Source of the DNA: Sepioteuthis lessoniana | Lineage: Eukaryota; Mollusca; Cephalopoda; Myopsida; Loliginidae | Assembly: GCA_963585895.1 (NCBI GenBank) | Contig: OY757912.1 | Location: forward strand, 78,873,102-78,937,101 | Direction: 5' to 3' | Length of the DNA: 64,000 bases | Part shown: piece by piece, positions 10,953-20,710 of the stretch | How the letters are laid out: the number at the start of each line of letters is the position of its first letter | Position numbering within the stretch: the first letter of the stretch is position 1 | Program-made: the position numbers and the translations under genes | Notes under the pieces: model-generated | The model's database searches: none | Seen by the model: the letters and a program-made list of their open reading frames with translations, nothing else | Told to the model about the DNA's origin: nothing

Positions 10953-11238
10953 ATCTTCCCGTGGTGTAATGGTTATCGTCGTAGGAAATGGACACGGTGA
11001 CACGAGTTCAAATCCTAGACGAGACTGACTGCATTTCACATAGCACTAATACCCTTGCGAAAGGTATGAATCCAAATATTCTCCCACCAGCTTTGGCTAA
11101 AGAGTAGGACAGACTGAGTTCTTCAGTCTTGGTGAGTCAACTAGTCTAGGAGAAGGAAAACTCTGAATTCAGACCTGTTAAACTCCGCTTAAAAATTGAC
11201 CTTGTGTCATATCCTTCCCGGGCGGAGAGGTTGGTAAA
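10953..11238 (+). mobile_element. SINE-D copy, full length
   Basis: tRNA-like head: GGTGTAATGGTTATCGTCGT (A box) and GAGTTCAAATCC (B box). Body GAAAGGTATGAATCC, GAGTAGGACAGACTG and GGAGAAGGAAAACTCTGAAT, ending at GGCGGAGAGGTTGGTAAAT. One of the best-preserved SINE-D copies here. Confidence 0.9.
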
Positions 11239-12118
11239 TATAGATAAAAAGAAAGAAATACGTATGAAGATATTTTCATGGAATAACCCAACCTGTTTTA
11301 GCAATATTTTCGAGATAGAGAATTAATATAAATTCATAATAAAAAGAATTTTTGAACCAAAATAAAACATGGGTTCAAACGTTCACAAAAAAAGTCGGTC
11401 TCGTATTGTATATGTCTGAGACTGAAGTCTATGTGTTCAATATATATTTCCTGAAGATGTTTCAATTAATATAAAAGTGAATGTGCCTCTCCTATGGCTG
11501 TTAGCTTCATTTATTTACCATCTATTTATATTTGTAAATAGATATGTGTATTATACAATGAAACCAAAGGTGAGACTTTTGCAAGTGTGAGTCTAGAATT
11601 TTTTTTTTTTAATTTGAGGTATGTATTTATTCATAGGTAATATTGAAGATACATACACGCGTTCATAAATAGACGTGAATAGAATGAGATAGATAGATAG
11701 ATAGATAGATAAATAAATAATGTGATTTTGATGTTCTATCATAAACATCCATGCGCACAAATATCCAATTCCAAATCAATTTATTTATTTATACATAAAA
11801 TGATATAATAAAATAGTTGAGCAGTTGCTTGTGAATCTTTTTTTAGAAAAGAATTGATTTATACTTGCATGCATTACAGTCTTTCAAATTCTCGCTGTCA
11901 TACCCTTGAGCAAGATTTCGCACCTGTCCATTTTCCCTATACAATCTTCTGTAGGCATTTTAATTAGAGATTAAAACAGTTTCCAGTAACACATTTTTCT
12001 TGAGAATATTTCAATATATTCTGGGGGGGGAGCGTTTGAGAAGATATAATAACTGCGCTGAAACATCTTATACTTTTTTTTCATTCGTTTTAGTAATCAT
12101 TTACTCAAATTAGTTTAG
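11239..12118. other. Unassigned AT-rich stretch
   Basis: No family or gene recognised. Contains a (GATA)n tract at 11689-11712 and a G8 run near 12023. Confidence 0.4.
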
Positions 12119-12368
12119 TTGGTTTGGTTTGGTTTGGTTTCTTTGTTTAATGGCATATCAACCTTTGTAGGTTATTTAACGCCAAAGCCATTCTCTTAGA
12201 AGAACATTAGTGGTACTATTTAACCCATAGCTGGGAGGATAAGGGGGTTCATACCTTTCCCAAGGGTATTTGTCAGAATGTGAACCTAATAGCGCGACTG
12301 GGATACGAACTTGCTTACTACGATTCCACAGTCCATCGCTTTAACCATTACACCACGAGGACACCCCC
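12119..12368 (-). mobile_element. SINE-A copy, full length
   Basis: Complete minus-strand copy: GGTTTGGTTT tail end, CTCTTAGAAGAAC, body, B box and A box (CATTACACCACGAGGACACC). Near-matching flanks (TAGTTTAGTTGG and TAGTTTAGTCGG) look like a target-site duplication. Confidence 0.92.
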
Positions 12369-12374
12369 TAGTTT

Positions 12375-12585
12375 AGTCGGGTTCAAGACCAGAAAAATGA
12401 TGCACTTAATGAGAATGGAATTCACAAACAATCTTCAACTATCAAGCTTCTAAACCATTACAAGCCTGAGTAAATTACTAAGCTTAGCTTAGTTCAGCAC
12501 AAGTTCAGAAGTATGAAGTACCCAGTAAGAATCGAATTCACTTATAATGTTCAACTACCTCTAAACAATAAGACCAAAAAATGTA
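12375..12585 (-). repeat. Two degraded tRNA-like heads in tandem
   Basis: Repeated elements AATGGAATTCAC and AATCGAATTCAC (B-box remnants) and AACCATTACAAGCC (A-box remnant) on the minus strand. The layout matches the B-box minisatellite at 51.5-53.8 kb, so this may be a short outlier of the same repeat. Confidence 0.45.
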
Positions 12586-12842
12586 TGCCTAGAGTTATCT
12601 CTCTTGGAGAAACATAGCGCCGCACAGAAATCGCATGACTGGGATGAGTACAAGCTATTATCATACGATGTAATTGTGAACATGAAAATAGTAACGGAAA
12701 ATTATAACGTCACGAATAGACACGAAAGTTGTCATTTAATCCCAGACGACAAAAACAGCGGACAAAATTCGCGCGTTCATTAATGTTTTGATAAATCAGG
12801 CCAGCCATTTCAATGAGTTTCCAAATCGTCTTTTATAGAGAG

Positions 12843-13071
12843 GATGGTTTGGTTTAATCGCAAATCAACCTTTGTAGGTTGTTTAATGCCATCCTTCTAG
12901 AAGAACAGTAGTGGTACTATTCAACCCATAGCTGGGGGGATAAGGGGGTTCATACCTTTCCTAAAGGTATTTGACCGAAAGTGAACATAATAGCGCAAGT
13001 GGAATTCGAACTCGTTTCCGACGATTCTGCAGTCCATCGCTTTAACCATTACACCACGAGGACACCCCCCC
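12843..13071 (-). mobile_element. SINE-A copy
   Basis: Full-length apart from a small deletion in the tail (AATGCCATCC lacks the usual AAAGCC). The flanks TTATAGAGAGGAT and TTATAGAGAAGAT form a near-perfect 13-bp target-site duplication. Confidence 0.92.
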
Positions 13072-13274
13072 TTATAGAGAAGATAAAGGCTTTGCAGCCA
13101 CTCAAGTTTCGATCGAAGCCTCCAAAATGTATCTTCTAAAAACACAACTGCTTAAAGCAATATAAACGTTATTTCTCCTTTAACCTTTCTCTGCTTCCAT
13201 TCTCTCGCTCCCTCTCTATCTCTATCTGTCTATCTATTTTTTGCTCTCTCCATCACTCACACGCCTTGTCAGCA

Positions 13275-13516
13275 GGTTTGGTTTGGTTTCTTTGTTTAAT
13301 GGCATATCAACGTTCGTGGGTTATTTAATGCCAAAGTCACCCTTCAAGAAGAACAGTAGTGATGCTATTTCAGCCATAGCTTGGAGGATAAGGGGGTTCA
13401 TACCTTTCCCAAGGGTATTTGTCCGAAAGTGAACGTAAAAGTGCGACTGGAGTTCGAACTCGCGTACTACGATTCCGCAGTCCATCGCTTTAACCATTAC
13501 ACTACGAGGACCCCTT
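13275..13516 (-). mobile_element. SINE-A copy
   Basis: Full length on the minus strand, flanked by TTGTCAGCAGG on both sides (11-bp target-site duplication). Third SINE-A in the same orientation within 1.4 kb. Different target duplications show independent insertions. Confidence 0.93.
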
Positions 13517-13532
13517 TGTCAGCAGGACTTAG

Positions 13533-13925
13533 AATACGCTGAGTATCCCAACATAGAATTAACACCCACCTCTAAAAAGGGGTGTATGGGGTACGACTTC
13601 ATTAGCATTAATTCCAGGTCAACACTGACCCCGAGTGGAATTACCTGTTAGGGTTTCATCAATGGATCAAATGTATCTATTTGAAAATGATTCTTATTCC
13701 ATAGGAATATTTGATACCATATAACTGTAAATTGTTTGTATTAAGAATTGTTACACTAAATTATAACTGTTCACTAGGGATTATAATCAGTTACATGAAA
13801 CCATATGACTATGTGCAAATAATAACTATAATCAAAATAATTACTTGAAACCATGTAATTATTAGTATTAGACAAAAATACTTGAAACCATACAACTATA
13901 TACAAATTATTTATGCGATATAGAA
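13533..13925 (+). mobile_element. REP-B copy, diverged
   Basis: Head remnant GAATACGCTGAGTATC, core ACTGACCCCGAGTGGAATTA and GTTAGGGTTTCATCAATGG, then subrepeats to about 13925. Confidence 0.75.
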
Positions 13926-13981
13926 ATATGTAAACATAAATGTAGAACGATCACAATTCCCAAACCTCCAAGCATAAAATG

Positions 13982-13998
13982 ATCCTCTCTCTCTTTTT

Positions 13999-14071
<73 letters not shown>
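13982..14071. repeat. (CT)n followed by (CA)n
   Basis: CT-rich run to about 14031, then CA units to 14070. Overlapping frames are compositional. Confidence 0.95.
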
Positions 14072-14074
<3 letters not shown>

Positions 14075-14500
14075 CTTTGTAGATCCAGTGGTCGATGATG
14101 CATTCACGGATGGTACAACAGTGCATTAGACAATTATTTTTGTTTGCGCTCAGAGTATGGAATTATAGACTGTTCTAATTGCTTGCAATTACGATGTAAT
14201 AATTGCCACAACACTCTAACAACAAAAGAAGATATCAATTATCCGAACAATATTTCAAATGTTAATGATTCTTTTTCAAAGTGAAAGACAGCACACCTTC
14301 TTCAAATCATTTACTCGTAACGTTGCAACTGACAAGTCCGAATCACAGCACTCACGTTCTGTAACCTCCTGTCAATACTCTGCCGTTTCCGTTTCTCAAT
14401 GTTTTTTTAGGGGGGGTCTTTTTTTGGCAGGGTGGGGCAGAGATTGAAGTCTGGTCTTTATTTCATCATTCATCGGATCATTTCATTTTCACCAGCTTCA
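14072..14500. other. Unassigned stretch
   Basis: No repeat or gene recognised. T and G homopolymers at 14402-14432. Confidence 0.4.
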
Positions 14501-14546
14501 TTTCCGTAATAATCTTCATCATCGAGGCATGCCGACAGAATAGATC

Positions 14547-14604
<58 letters not shown>

Positions 14605-14740
14605 ATCGCACTTAGTAAGTCCTCTAGATGGCACCCATTATCTACACAGAACTGATGAGTGTAAGTTTCAGCTAGTCGACCAACACTGGTGTGTCCCTGT
14701 GTAGGATTCCATAAGAGAACGTTGTTCATTAGTTTTCCCT
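14501..14740 (-). mobile_element. LINE-1 3' end containing a (CT)n expansion
   Basis: Minus strand: NNVLLWNPTQGHTSVGRLAE, TYTHQFCVDNGCHLEDLLSA and MAERERE, matching LINE-1 C-terminal words (LLWTP...GRAKVGRPARTYIQQLCADTG...DLPGAMDDR). The Arg-Glu run comes from a (CT)n tract at 14551-14602 that has expanded in the last codons. No (ATG)n tail is visible. Confidence 0.75.
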
Positions 14741-14924
14741 TACTTACTCTGCTGAGGAATGATTAAAAATAGGACATTCCAGAAGGAAGATTAGTGAGAC
14801 ACGAAATCCAAAGTTTATCTTTTTCAAGACCTGGATCAAACCTAGACTAATGGTATCGGGAAAAATACAGACAGCGGTCCCAGTTACAGTACAGGCCTTA
14901 ATCAATATATATGTAAGCACTTAG

Positions 14925-15065
14925 CCAACCTCTTTGCCACAAGCCGGGTGTTGCCAGAGGTCAATCTTTCAGCATACTGTTGGTTTGAAGTCAGGGTTTT
15001 CCTTCTCCAACTCTGGTTGCCTTATCAAGGTTAAAGAGCTCAGACTTTCCAGAAACTGCCTCGTC
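14925..15065 (-). mobile_element. SINE-D 3' fragment
   Basis: Minus-strand 3' half: CCAACCTCTTTGCCAC, GTCAATCTTTCAG, and AGGGTTTTCCTTCTCC, the complement of GGAGAAGGAAAACTCTG. Head absent. Confidence 0.6.
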
Positions 15066-15106
15066 CAACAGTGATGTATTTGTGTGAAAAACCAATTACA
15101 ATAACA

Positions 15107-15108
<2 letters not shown>

Positions 15109-15149
<41 letters not shown>

Positions 15150-15487
15150 GTGAAATAAGTACTTAGACTTTGCTGAAAAACAAAAAACTATTGAGTTTGA
15201 AGGTGGTGGTGCAATTGATGTGCTCGGAACAATCCACAAAGAATTGGTAAAGGGACTGGAAAACTTGGAATTAATAGGATAAGTCGAAACCATCCAGATT
15301 ACATTTTCAAGATCAGCTAGAATACTGAGAAAAGTCCCTGAGACTTGAGGAGATTTGCTGTCACTCGAATCCCAGTAGAAAAACATCAGCTAAAACTGTA
15401 TTGACACGATCACTGCTTGGAAAAAACTGCCTTTTATTTTATCGGTCAGGTCTGACTTCCATATGACCGATAGGCAACTATCTGTGA
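15109..15487 (+). mobile_element. LINE-2 3' fragment (copy 1) with (AAT)n
   Basis: After (AAT)n at 15109-15149 the plus strand reads DFAEKQKTIEFEGGGAIDVL, GTIHKELVKGLENLELIG and SARILRKVPET, matching the C-terminal region of LINE-2 (compare 15555-15912). The 3' end is interrupted by a LINE-1 piece at 15395-15473, after which CTGTGAAAAACTCTCAAAGG resumes and leads into the next AAT run. Confidence 0.75.
15395..15473 (-). mobile_element. LINE-1 patch inside LINE-2
   Basis: About 79 bases match the minus-strand LINE-1 segment at 27785-27870 (TTTTATTTTATCGGTCAGGT, TTCCATATGA, CCGATAGGC) and sit between the two halves of the conserved LINE-2 phrase CATCAGCTAATGCTG / TGTGAAAGACTCTCAGG. I see no poly(A) or target duplication, so this resembles a filler from break repair or template switching. 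Confidence 0.65.
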
Positions 15488-15500
15488 AAAACTCTCAAAG

Positions 15501-15501
<1 letters not shown>

Positions 15502-15555
<54 letters not shown>

Positions 15556-15912
15556 GAACAGCGAAATTCTGGACTTTGCTGTCCTGGCTGACCACGGAGT
15601 AAAGTTAAAAGAAAGTGAAAAGAAGAATAAATACCTCGACTTTACTAGGTAACTGAAAAAACTGTGGAACATGAAAGTAACGTTGATACCAATTATAATG
15701 GCACTCTTCGAACAGTCACCAAAGAATTAATAAAGGGTCAGGAAGACTTGGAAATCAAATGACAAGTGGAGACCATCCAAACTGCTACATTACTGAGATC
15801 GGCCAGAATACTGAGAAGAGTCCTGGAGACTTGAGGAGACTTGCTGTCACTCAGACTGCAGTGAAAGACCATCAGCTAATGCTGATGTGAAAGACTCTCA
15901 GGGAGTGAATAA
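15502..15912 (+). mobile_element. LINE-2 3' fragment (copy 2) with (AAT)n
   Basis: (AAT)n at 15502-15554 precedes LDFAVLADHGVKLKESEKKN, KYLDF, LKKLWNMKVTLIPII, and SARILRRVLET. LDFAVLADH matches the D-x-A-V-P part of the C-terminal endonuclease region in R2/R4-group LINEs (family knowledge). Stops and frameshifts are present. Ends GAGTGAATAATAATAAA. Confidence 0.8.
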
Positions 15913-15929
15913 TAATAAATATAGTAGAA

Positions 15930-16655
15930 ACCTTATCAAAGGAATAAATACCTGGGCTGTTCCCCTCGTAAGATATTTGGGATCATTCTTGAAGTCGTCC
16001 AGGGAATAACTTAAACAAATGGAATAGAGAACAAGAAAACTAATGACTATGCATAAGGCATTACATCCCAGGGATGATGTTGACAGACTATATATGTCAT
16101 CGATACAACGACTTGAAGATATACATAGAAAAGCGTGGAGAAAGACTGATTGCAGCCCCCAGAAACAATACTGACAACACGAGGACCATCAAAATGACAA
16201 TGACCAGAAAACCAAAATGGTAAGAAAAACAATCCTATATATACGAATTAATCACCAAATATCAGTCAGACGACCAAATCTTATAATAATCAGCAAAAAA
16301 AAAAAAAGAGAAATTGTAAAATTGTGGACTTTGCTGTCCCAGCTGACCACTGAGTAAAATTGAAAGACAGTGAAAAGATTGATAAGTACCTCGACTTTGC
16401 AAGGGAATTTAAAAGATTGTGGAACATGAAAGTGATGTTTATAAGTGATGCTTTTGTACAATCCCCAAAGGATTAATAAAGGGACTGGAGGACTTGGAAA
16501 TAAGAGGAGTAGTGGAGACCATCCAAACTACTACATTATTGAGATCGGCTAGGAAAATGAGAAGAATTCTGGAGACTTGAGGAGACTTGGTGTCACTGAA
16601 ACTGAAGACCATCAGCTAATGCGGGTGTGAAAAACTTTCACAGATTAAATAATAC
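15930..16655 (+). mobile_element. LINE-2 fragment (copy 3), internally deleted
   Basis: Plus-strand order: VPLVRYLGSFLKSSRE, RTRKLMTMHKALHPRDDVDR, QRLEDIHRKAWRKTD (shifted frame), RRPNLIIISKKKKR, KIVDFAVPADH, VKLKDSEKIDKYLDFAREFK, RLWNMKV. It covers the post-RT linker and C-terminal endonuclease-like region, with the middle missing between the EDIHRK part and RRPNLIII. Ends at an AAT-like tail near 16650. Confidence 0.82.
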
Positions 16656-16945
16656 TTTTAATAAAGCAAAAAGAGAGATAAATATCTAAACCGTGCAAGA
16701 GAACTAAAAAAAAAAAATATGAAAAGTGGAATTAACGAAAGAAGGAAAAACTTCAGCAGATGCGAAAATCTAGAGAGTAATCTCTGTAGCTATTACTATT
16801 TTTAATAGCAATGATGCCACTCAGTTATATAATTAGGAAACGCATTGGGGGCTACAGATTTACAAAATCACAAGAAAAGATTAAACACCTTAAGTACATG
16901 GACAACATCAAGCTATTTGCCAAAAAATGAAAAAGAACTGAAAAA
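16656..16945 (+). mobile_element. LINE-2 fragments including an RT YMDD-box piece
   Basis: A short C-terminal word (KYLNRARELKKK) is followed at about 16795-16930 by an RT piece: KRIGGYRFTKSQEKIKHLK, then YMDNIKLFAK. YMDN stands where the RT catalytic Y-x-D-D is expected, so the second Asp is lost. RT sequence lying 3' of C-terminal sequence shows that at least two broken copies are joined. Confidence 0.75.
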
Positions 16946-16949
16946 TTTC

Positions 16950-17028
16950 TGGTCGGTTGCTTGGTTTGTTGGTTGTTTTACGGCGTATCAACCCTTTTCG
17001 GGTCATTTAACGCCGAATTAACCCCCAC
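16950..17028 (-). mobile_element. Orphan SINE tail variant
   Basis: Same CG-bearing tail variant as 7276-7345 (TTTTACGGCGTATCAACCC, GGTCATTTAACGCCGAATTA). No tRNA head follows. Confidence 0.65.
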
Positions 17029-17319
17029 TAAAAAATCTAAAGCTGCTGTTTGAACTGGTCAACTAACAAGTTAGTTATCTTTTGTCTTTTAACTATATTA
17101 TTATTTTAAACGCAAGAAAGTTTTTATGTGTAAAATCTTTGCTGAATATTATCAGTGTTTTAAATGTAGAACACTATTAATGTAAATCCTAGTTTACAGC
17201 AGAACCATAAAAAATGAGGTAAAAGATTTTAATACTTATATATATATATATATACTTAATACTGCTTAACAACTGGGTTATTACCGATAAACATACGTTA
17301 ACATTAATAAACAAATTCA
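17029..17319. other. Unassigned AT-rich stretch
   Basis: No family recognised. A (TA)n tract at 17237-17254. Confidence 0.4.
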
Positions 17320-18612
17320 ATGCTCTTCAGGAGATATCAGAAACACCTACTCCGAATGACGAATATGAGAATTTCGTCAATGCCCACTTAAAAGCAGCAG
17401 CAGAATGCATACCAACTAAAGAAAGAGCTAAACTTAGAGTCTCATGGGAGGCATGAGTGGTTAGAAAAAAGCGAGCAGACGTAAAAACCACTTCCCTATG
17501 CAACAGGAGGAACCCAATCAATATCAATGCTCAGAAACTTAAGAAGGCACAAAACGAACTAACTAACGTATACCTAAAAGAACAAACAGAATACATCCAA
17601 AATTAGATCAATAAGATTAGAGACTCGGTTGAAAATAAACAATCTGGATACCCTGGCAGACGGTAAACGAAGTGAGTAGAAGGAAGAATACTGCGAGGGG
17701 TAAACTGAAAGATACCCTGCACACACTATTACAGACGTGGACTACGCCGATGACATAGCGCTTCTAGCAAATTCACCCGCCCAAGCCGAATCCCTGCATA
17801 GGCAGACAAGAAGAAATACATATGCTTTAATCAAAGAGGCGACATCTCCATAGTAAAGGGTGGTCCTCTGAAACTAGTCGACAAGTTCCCCTACCTCGGA
17901 AGCTGTGTCTCATCAACCGAGGATGACATCAACACGTGACTACCAAAGTCATGGACAGCTATCGATAGCCTATCGGCTATATGGAAGTCAAACCTGACCG
18001 ATAAAATAAAACGCAGTTTTTTCCAAGCAGCGATTGTATCAATACAGCTATATGGATGCACCACGCTGACTAAGCAGAAGGAGAAAAAGCTTGAAAGCAA
18101 TTACAAAAGAATGTTGCAAGCTGTACTGAACAACTCCTGGAGGCAACACCCCGCAAAATAGCAGCTATAAGGCCACCTACTTCCCATCACGAAAACTATC
18201 CAAGTTAGACGAACCAGACATGTGGGATATTGCTGGAAAAGTAAGGAAGAACTCATAAGTGAAGTACTCCTGTGTACCCCTTCACATGGACGAGCAAAGG
18301 TTGAACGACCAGGCAGACGGTAAACGAAGTGAGTAGAAGGAAGAATACTGCGAGAGGTAAACTGAAAGATACCCCGCACACACTATTACAGACGTGGACT
18401 ACGCCGATGACATAGCGCTTCTAGCAAATTCACCCGCCCAAGCCGAATCCCTGCATAGGCAGACAAGACGAAATATATATGCTTTAATCAAAGAGGCGAT
18501 ATCTCCATAGTAAAGGGTGGTCCTCTGGAAGACTTCCCGGGAGCGATGGACAATAGAGACGAGAGGCGAAAGAGGGTCAGGGAAATCCGTGCTAGCAGAG
18601 TGATATGATGAT
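17320..18612 (+). mobile_element. LINE-1 copy with internal deletion and internal duplication
   Basis: Reads on the plus strand: NALQEISETPTPNDEYENFV (endonuclease-RT linker), KKAQNELTNVYLKEQTEYIQ, then a jump past most of the RT to DYADDIALLANSPAQAES (RT motif, both Asp kept), KGGPLKLVDKFPYLGSCVSS, IWKSNLTDKIKRS, SWRQHPAK, ITKTIQVRRTRHVGYCWKSK, HGRAKVERPGR. Here a repeat of 17655-17870 is inserted, and the copy ends with DFPGAMDNRDERRKRVREIR and a short ATGATGAT tail. Several stops are present, so it is not functional. A full-length element would be about 3 kb. Confidence 0.85.
18312..18527 (+). repeat. 216-bp duplicated segment inside LINE-1
   Basis: Matches 17655-17870 without indels at an offset of 657 bases and with about five substitutions. 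The duplicate interrupts the C-terminal frame exactly between HGRAKVERPG and DFPGAMDNRD, so it arrived after the parent copy formed or by template switching during its synthesis. Confidence 0.85.
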
Positions 18613-18663
18613 AAAATTTTAAACAATTCAGTTTACTATAAGTTTTTGTTTACAATCAGTTAA

Positions 18664-18888
18664 ATGGTTTGGTTTGGTTTCTTTTGTTTAATGGCATATC
18701 AAACTTCGCAGGTTATTCAATGCCAAAGCCGTCGTTTTAGAAGAACAACGGTGATGCTATTTATCCTATAGCTGGGAGGACAATTGAAATACAAGGGTAT
18801 TTGTCCGAAGGTGATAGTAATAGCGCGACTGGAGTTCGAACTCACTTACTATGATTCTGCAGTCCACGAGGACACCCCTCAGTTAAAT
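18664..18888 (-). mobile_element. SINE-A copy
   Basis: Minus-strand copy with a small body rearrangement (GGACAATTGAAATACAAGGG) and a shortened A-box end. CAGTTAAAT occurs on both flanks as a target-site duplication. It splits a REP-B tail. Confidence 0.88.
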
Positions 18889-19230
18889 ATCAAAACAGTC
18901 CTTTTTTCAAACAATTCGGTTTAGCATAAGTTTGCAATTTAAATGTTAAAACGGTCCTATTTTAGTCTAACAGTTCTAATTCAAACAATTCAGTTTAGTA
19001 TAAATATAGTTTTTGTTTACACACAGTTAAATTTCAAAACAGTTCTATTTCAAATAATTCAGTTTAGCGTAAATACAGTTTCAATGTCAAAAACAGTTCC
19101 ATTTTAAACAAATCAGTTTAGCATACAAAAACAGTTAAATTTCAAACAGTTCAGTTTAGCATAAATACACAGTTTAGTTCACCCATAGATAGGACCCTAT
19201 CAGATGCTACCATTCCCCAAAGCTTCAGCA
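18889..19230 (-). mobile_element. REP-B copy, mostly tail subrepeats
   Basis: Five or so minus-strand tail units (AACAATTCAGTTTAGCATAA type), then TAGATAGGACCCTATCAGAT and a short core. Head missing. Confidence 0.8.
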
Positions 19231-19267
19231 TTGCACCAAAGTACTCTGGTCATTTCAACGTGGGGAA

Positions 19268-19625
19268 AACCCCAACATTGAAACTGAATTTCTTTCAAAA
19301 GCATCAAAGAATAATGCCATAAGAACAAATTATGTGAACGAAACAACTGATTATACGCAGTTAATCACATATATATGAAGAAAGAAATCACACAATACGA
19401 GAATGAAGTAAACTAGCATAAAAAGAATGCAACACTAGTGTCGACTGGCAGGGTAAGGTGATCCACTGGGAATTGTGCAAGAGATAAAATAGTTAATCAC
19501 ATATATGAAAAGAAAGAAATCACATAATACGAGAATGAAGTAAACTAGCATAAAAAGAATGCAAGACTAGCGACGACTGGCAGGGTAAGGTGATCCACTG
19601 GGAATTGTGTATTGAGACACCCTTC
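19268..19625 (+). mobile_element. LINE-2 fragment with internal tandem duplication
   Basis: Plus strand: NIETEFLSKASKNNAIRTNY, then two successive units each reading NHIYE-ERNHTIRE and DWQGKVIHWELC (first unit VDWQGK, second DDWQGK). Units start at 19359 and 19491, period 132 bases. Corresponds to the zinc-knuckle to endonuclease interval of R2-group LINEs, as judged by similarity in word order only. Confidence 0.75.
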
Positions 19626-19639
19626 ATATATGATTTTTA

Positions 19640-20425
19640 AACTCATTTTGTAGATAGCCCGAGCTCATTCTTTTGCACACGGTTAAATAGTTTGAAGTAT
19701 TTCAAATAAACATGATGCTATTTACCATTAATTATTTGTTTGAACACAGTTGAATCGTTTCAAGTATTGTATCATTGAAAATTTAATTTAACATCAGTCA
19801 TTTTTTGATCTCTCAGTTAAATAGTTATACACACATCATTTATAAGTGAATAGTTTGGAATGATCCAACAGTTCTATTTCTAACAATTCAATTTAGCATA
19901 AGTCAACAAAAATAAATGCTTCCAAGTATTGCTATGTATGACTAACAATTTAATTAAGCATCAGTCATTCGTTTAGATACAGTTAAATAATCAAACCGTT
20001 CTATTTCTAACAAGTCGATTTAACATAAGTCACTTGTTTGCGCACAGTTCGAATGGCCATACAGTTTTATTTGACAAATAGATATGACCCTATCACGTGC
20101 GAATACTCTGGATCAGAGTGGACCTGAGAGTAACGTCAATGAAGGTGTACTCCACATTCATTAGCATAACCGAAGTCTCACCATTGGATAGTTTAGTGTC
20201 ATATACTGGACATTCGTTGGTGGAGTCTTACCTGTCTGCAGAGAAGCAATCAATGTAGTAATTTACGAAGCTTTTTGCTTAGATGTGGCACAAGGCTGTA
20301 TAAATTGGGCACCCAATAAGAATCGAACTCACTCGTGAAGGTTTGCTAATCTATCTTGCTAACCATTACACCATCTGAGGTGCCCAACAGATGAAGTCGG
20401 TGCTTTCTACAGAACCAGCCGACTG
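19640..20425 (-). mobile_element. REP-B copy, interrupted by a tRNA-like SINE
   Basis: Minus strand: tail subrepeats with ATTTGTTTGAACACAGTTGA-like units at 19640-20070, core at 20080-20250 and head end CAGAACCAGCCGACTG at 20404-20419. The head is split by the element at about 20255-20388. Confidence 0.82.
20307..20385 (-). mobile_element. tRNA-like SINE head with paired acceptor stem
   Basis: On the minus strand the 79-nt segment starts GGGCACC and ends GGTGCCC, which pair as an acceptor stem. Between them are A-box-like TGGTGTAATGGTTAGCAAG and B-box-like GAGTTCGATTC. The 3' extension (TTTATACAGCCTTGTGCCAC to about 20265) also occurs in the copy at 63289-63418, which makes this a SINE rather than a tRNA gene. 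Confidence 0.7.
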
Positions 20426-20439
20426 AACGCAAATACTTG

Positions 20440-20710
20440 GATTTTGACAGAGATCTGAAAACGGTGAGGAATATGTTGGTGTCAGTGATACCATTTAAAA
20501 CTGGTTCTCAAGTTACGATCCCCATGGCCTCAGAAAAGAAAAAATGTGGAATTATGAATGCGAGAAAGATTTGGGATCATCAAAACAATAGTTTTGTTAT
20601 GATCAACTAAAATACTTAGATGATTCCGGGAAAACCTGAGAAGACTGGTTGTCATTCAGACTTGTGTTAAAAATTGTTTACAAAAATTCGCAAATAGTAA
20701 AATGATGATA
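20440..20710 (+). mobile_element. Degraded LINE-2 C-terminal fragment
   Basis: LDFDRDLKTVRNMLVSVIPF parallels YLDFARELKKLWNMKV...IP of better copies, and later CCTGAGAAGACTGGTTGTCA parallels the LETWGDLLSL end. Ends near AATGATGATA. Confidence 0.55.
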
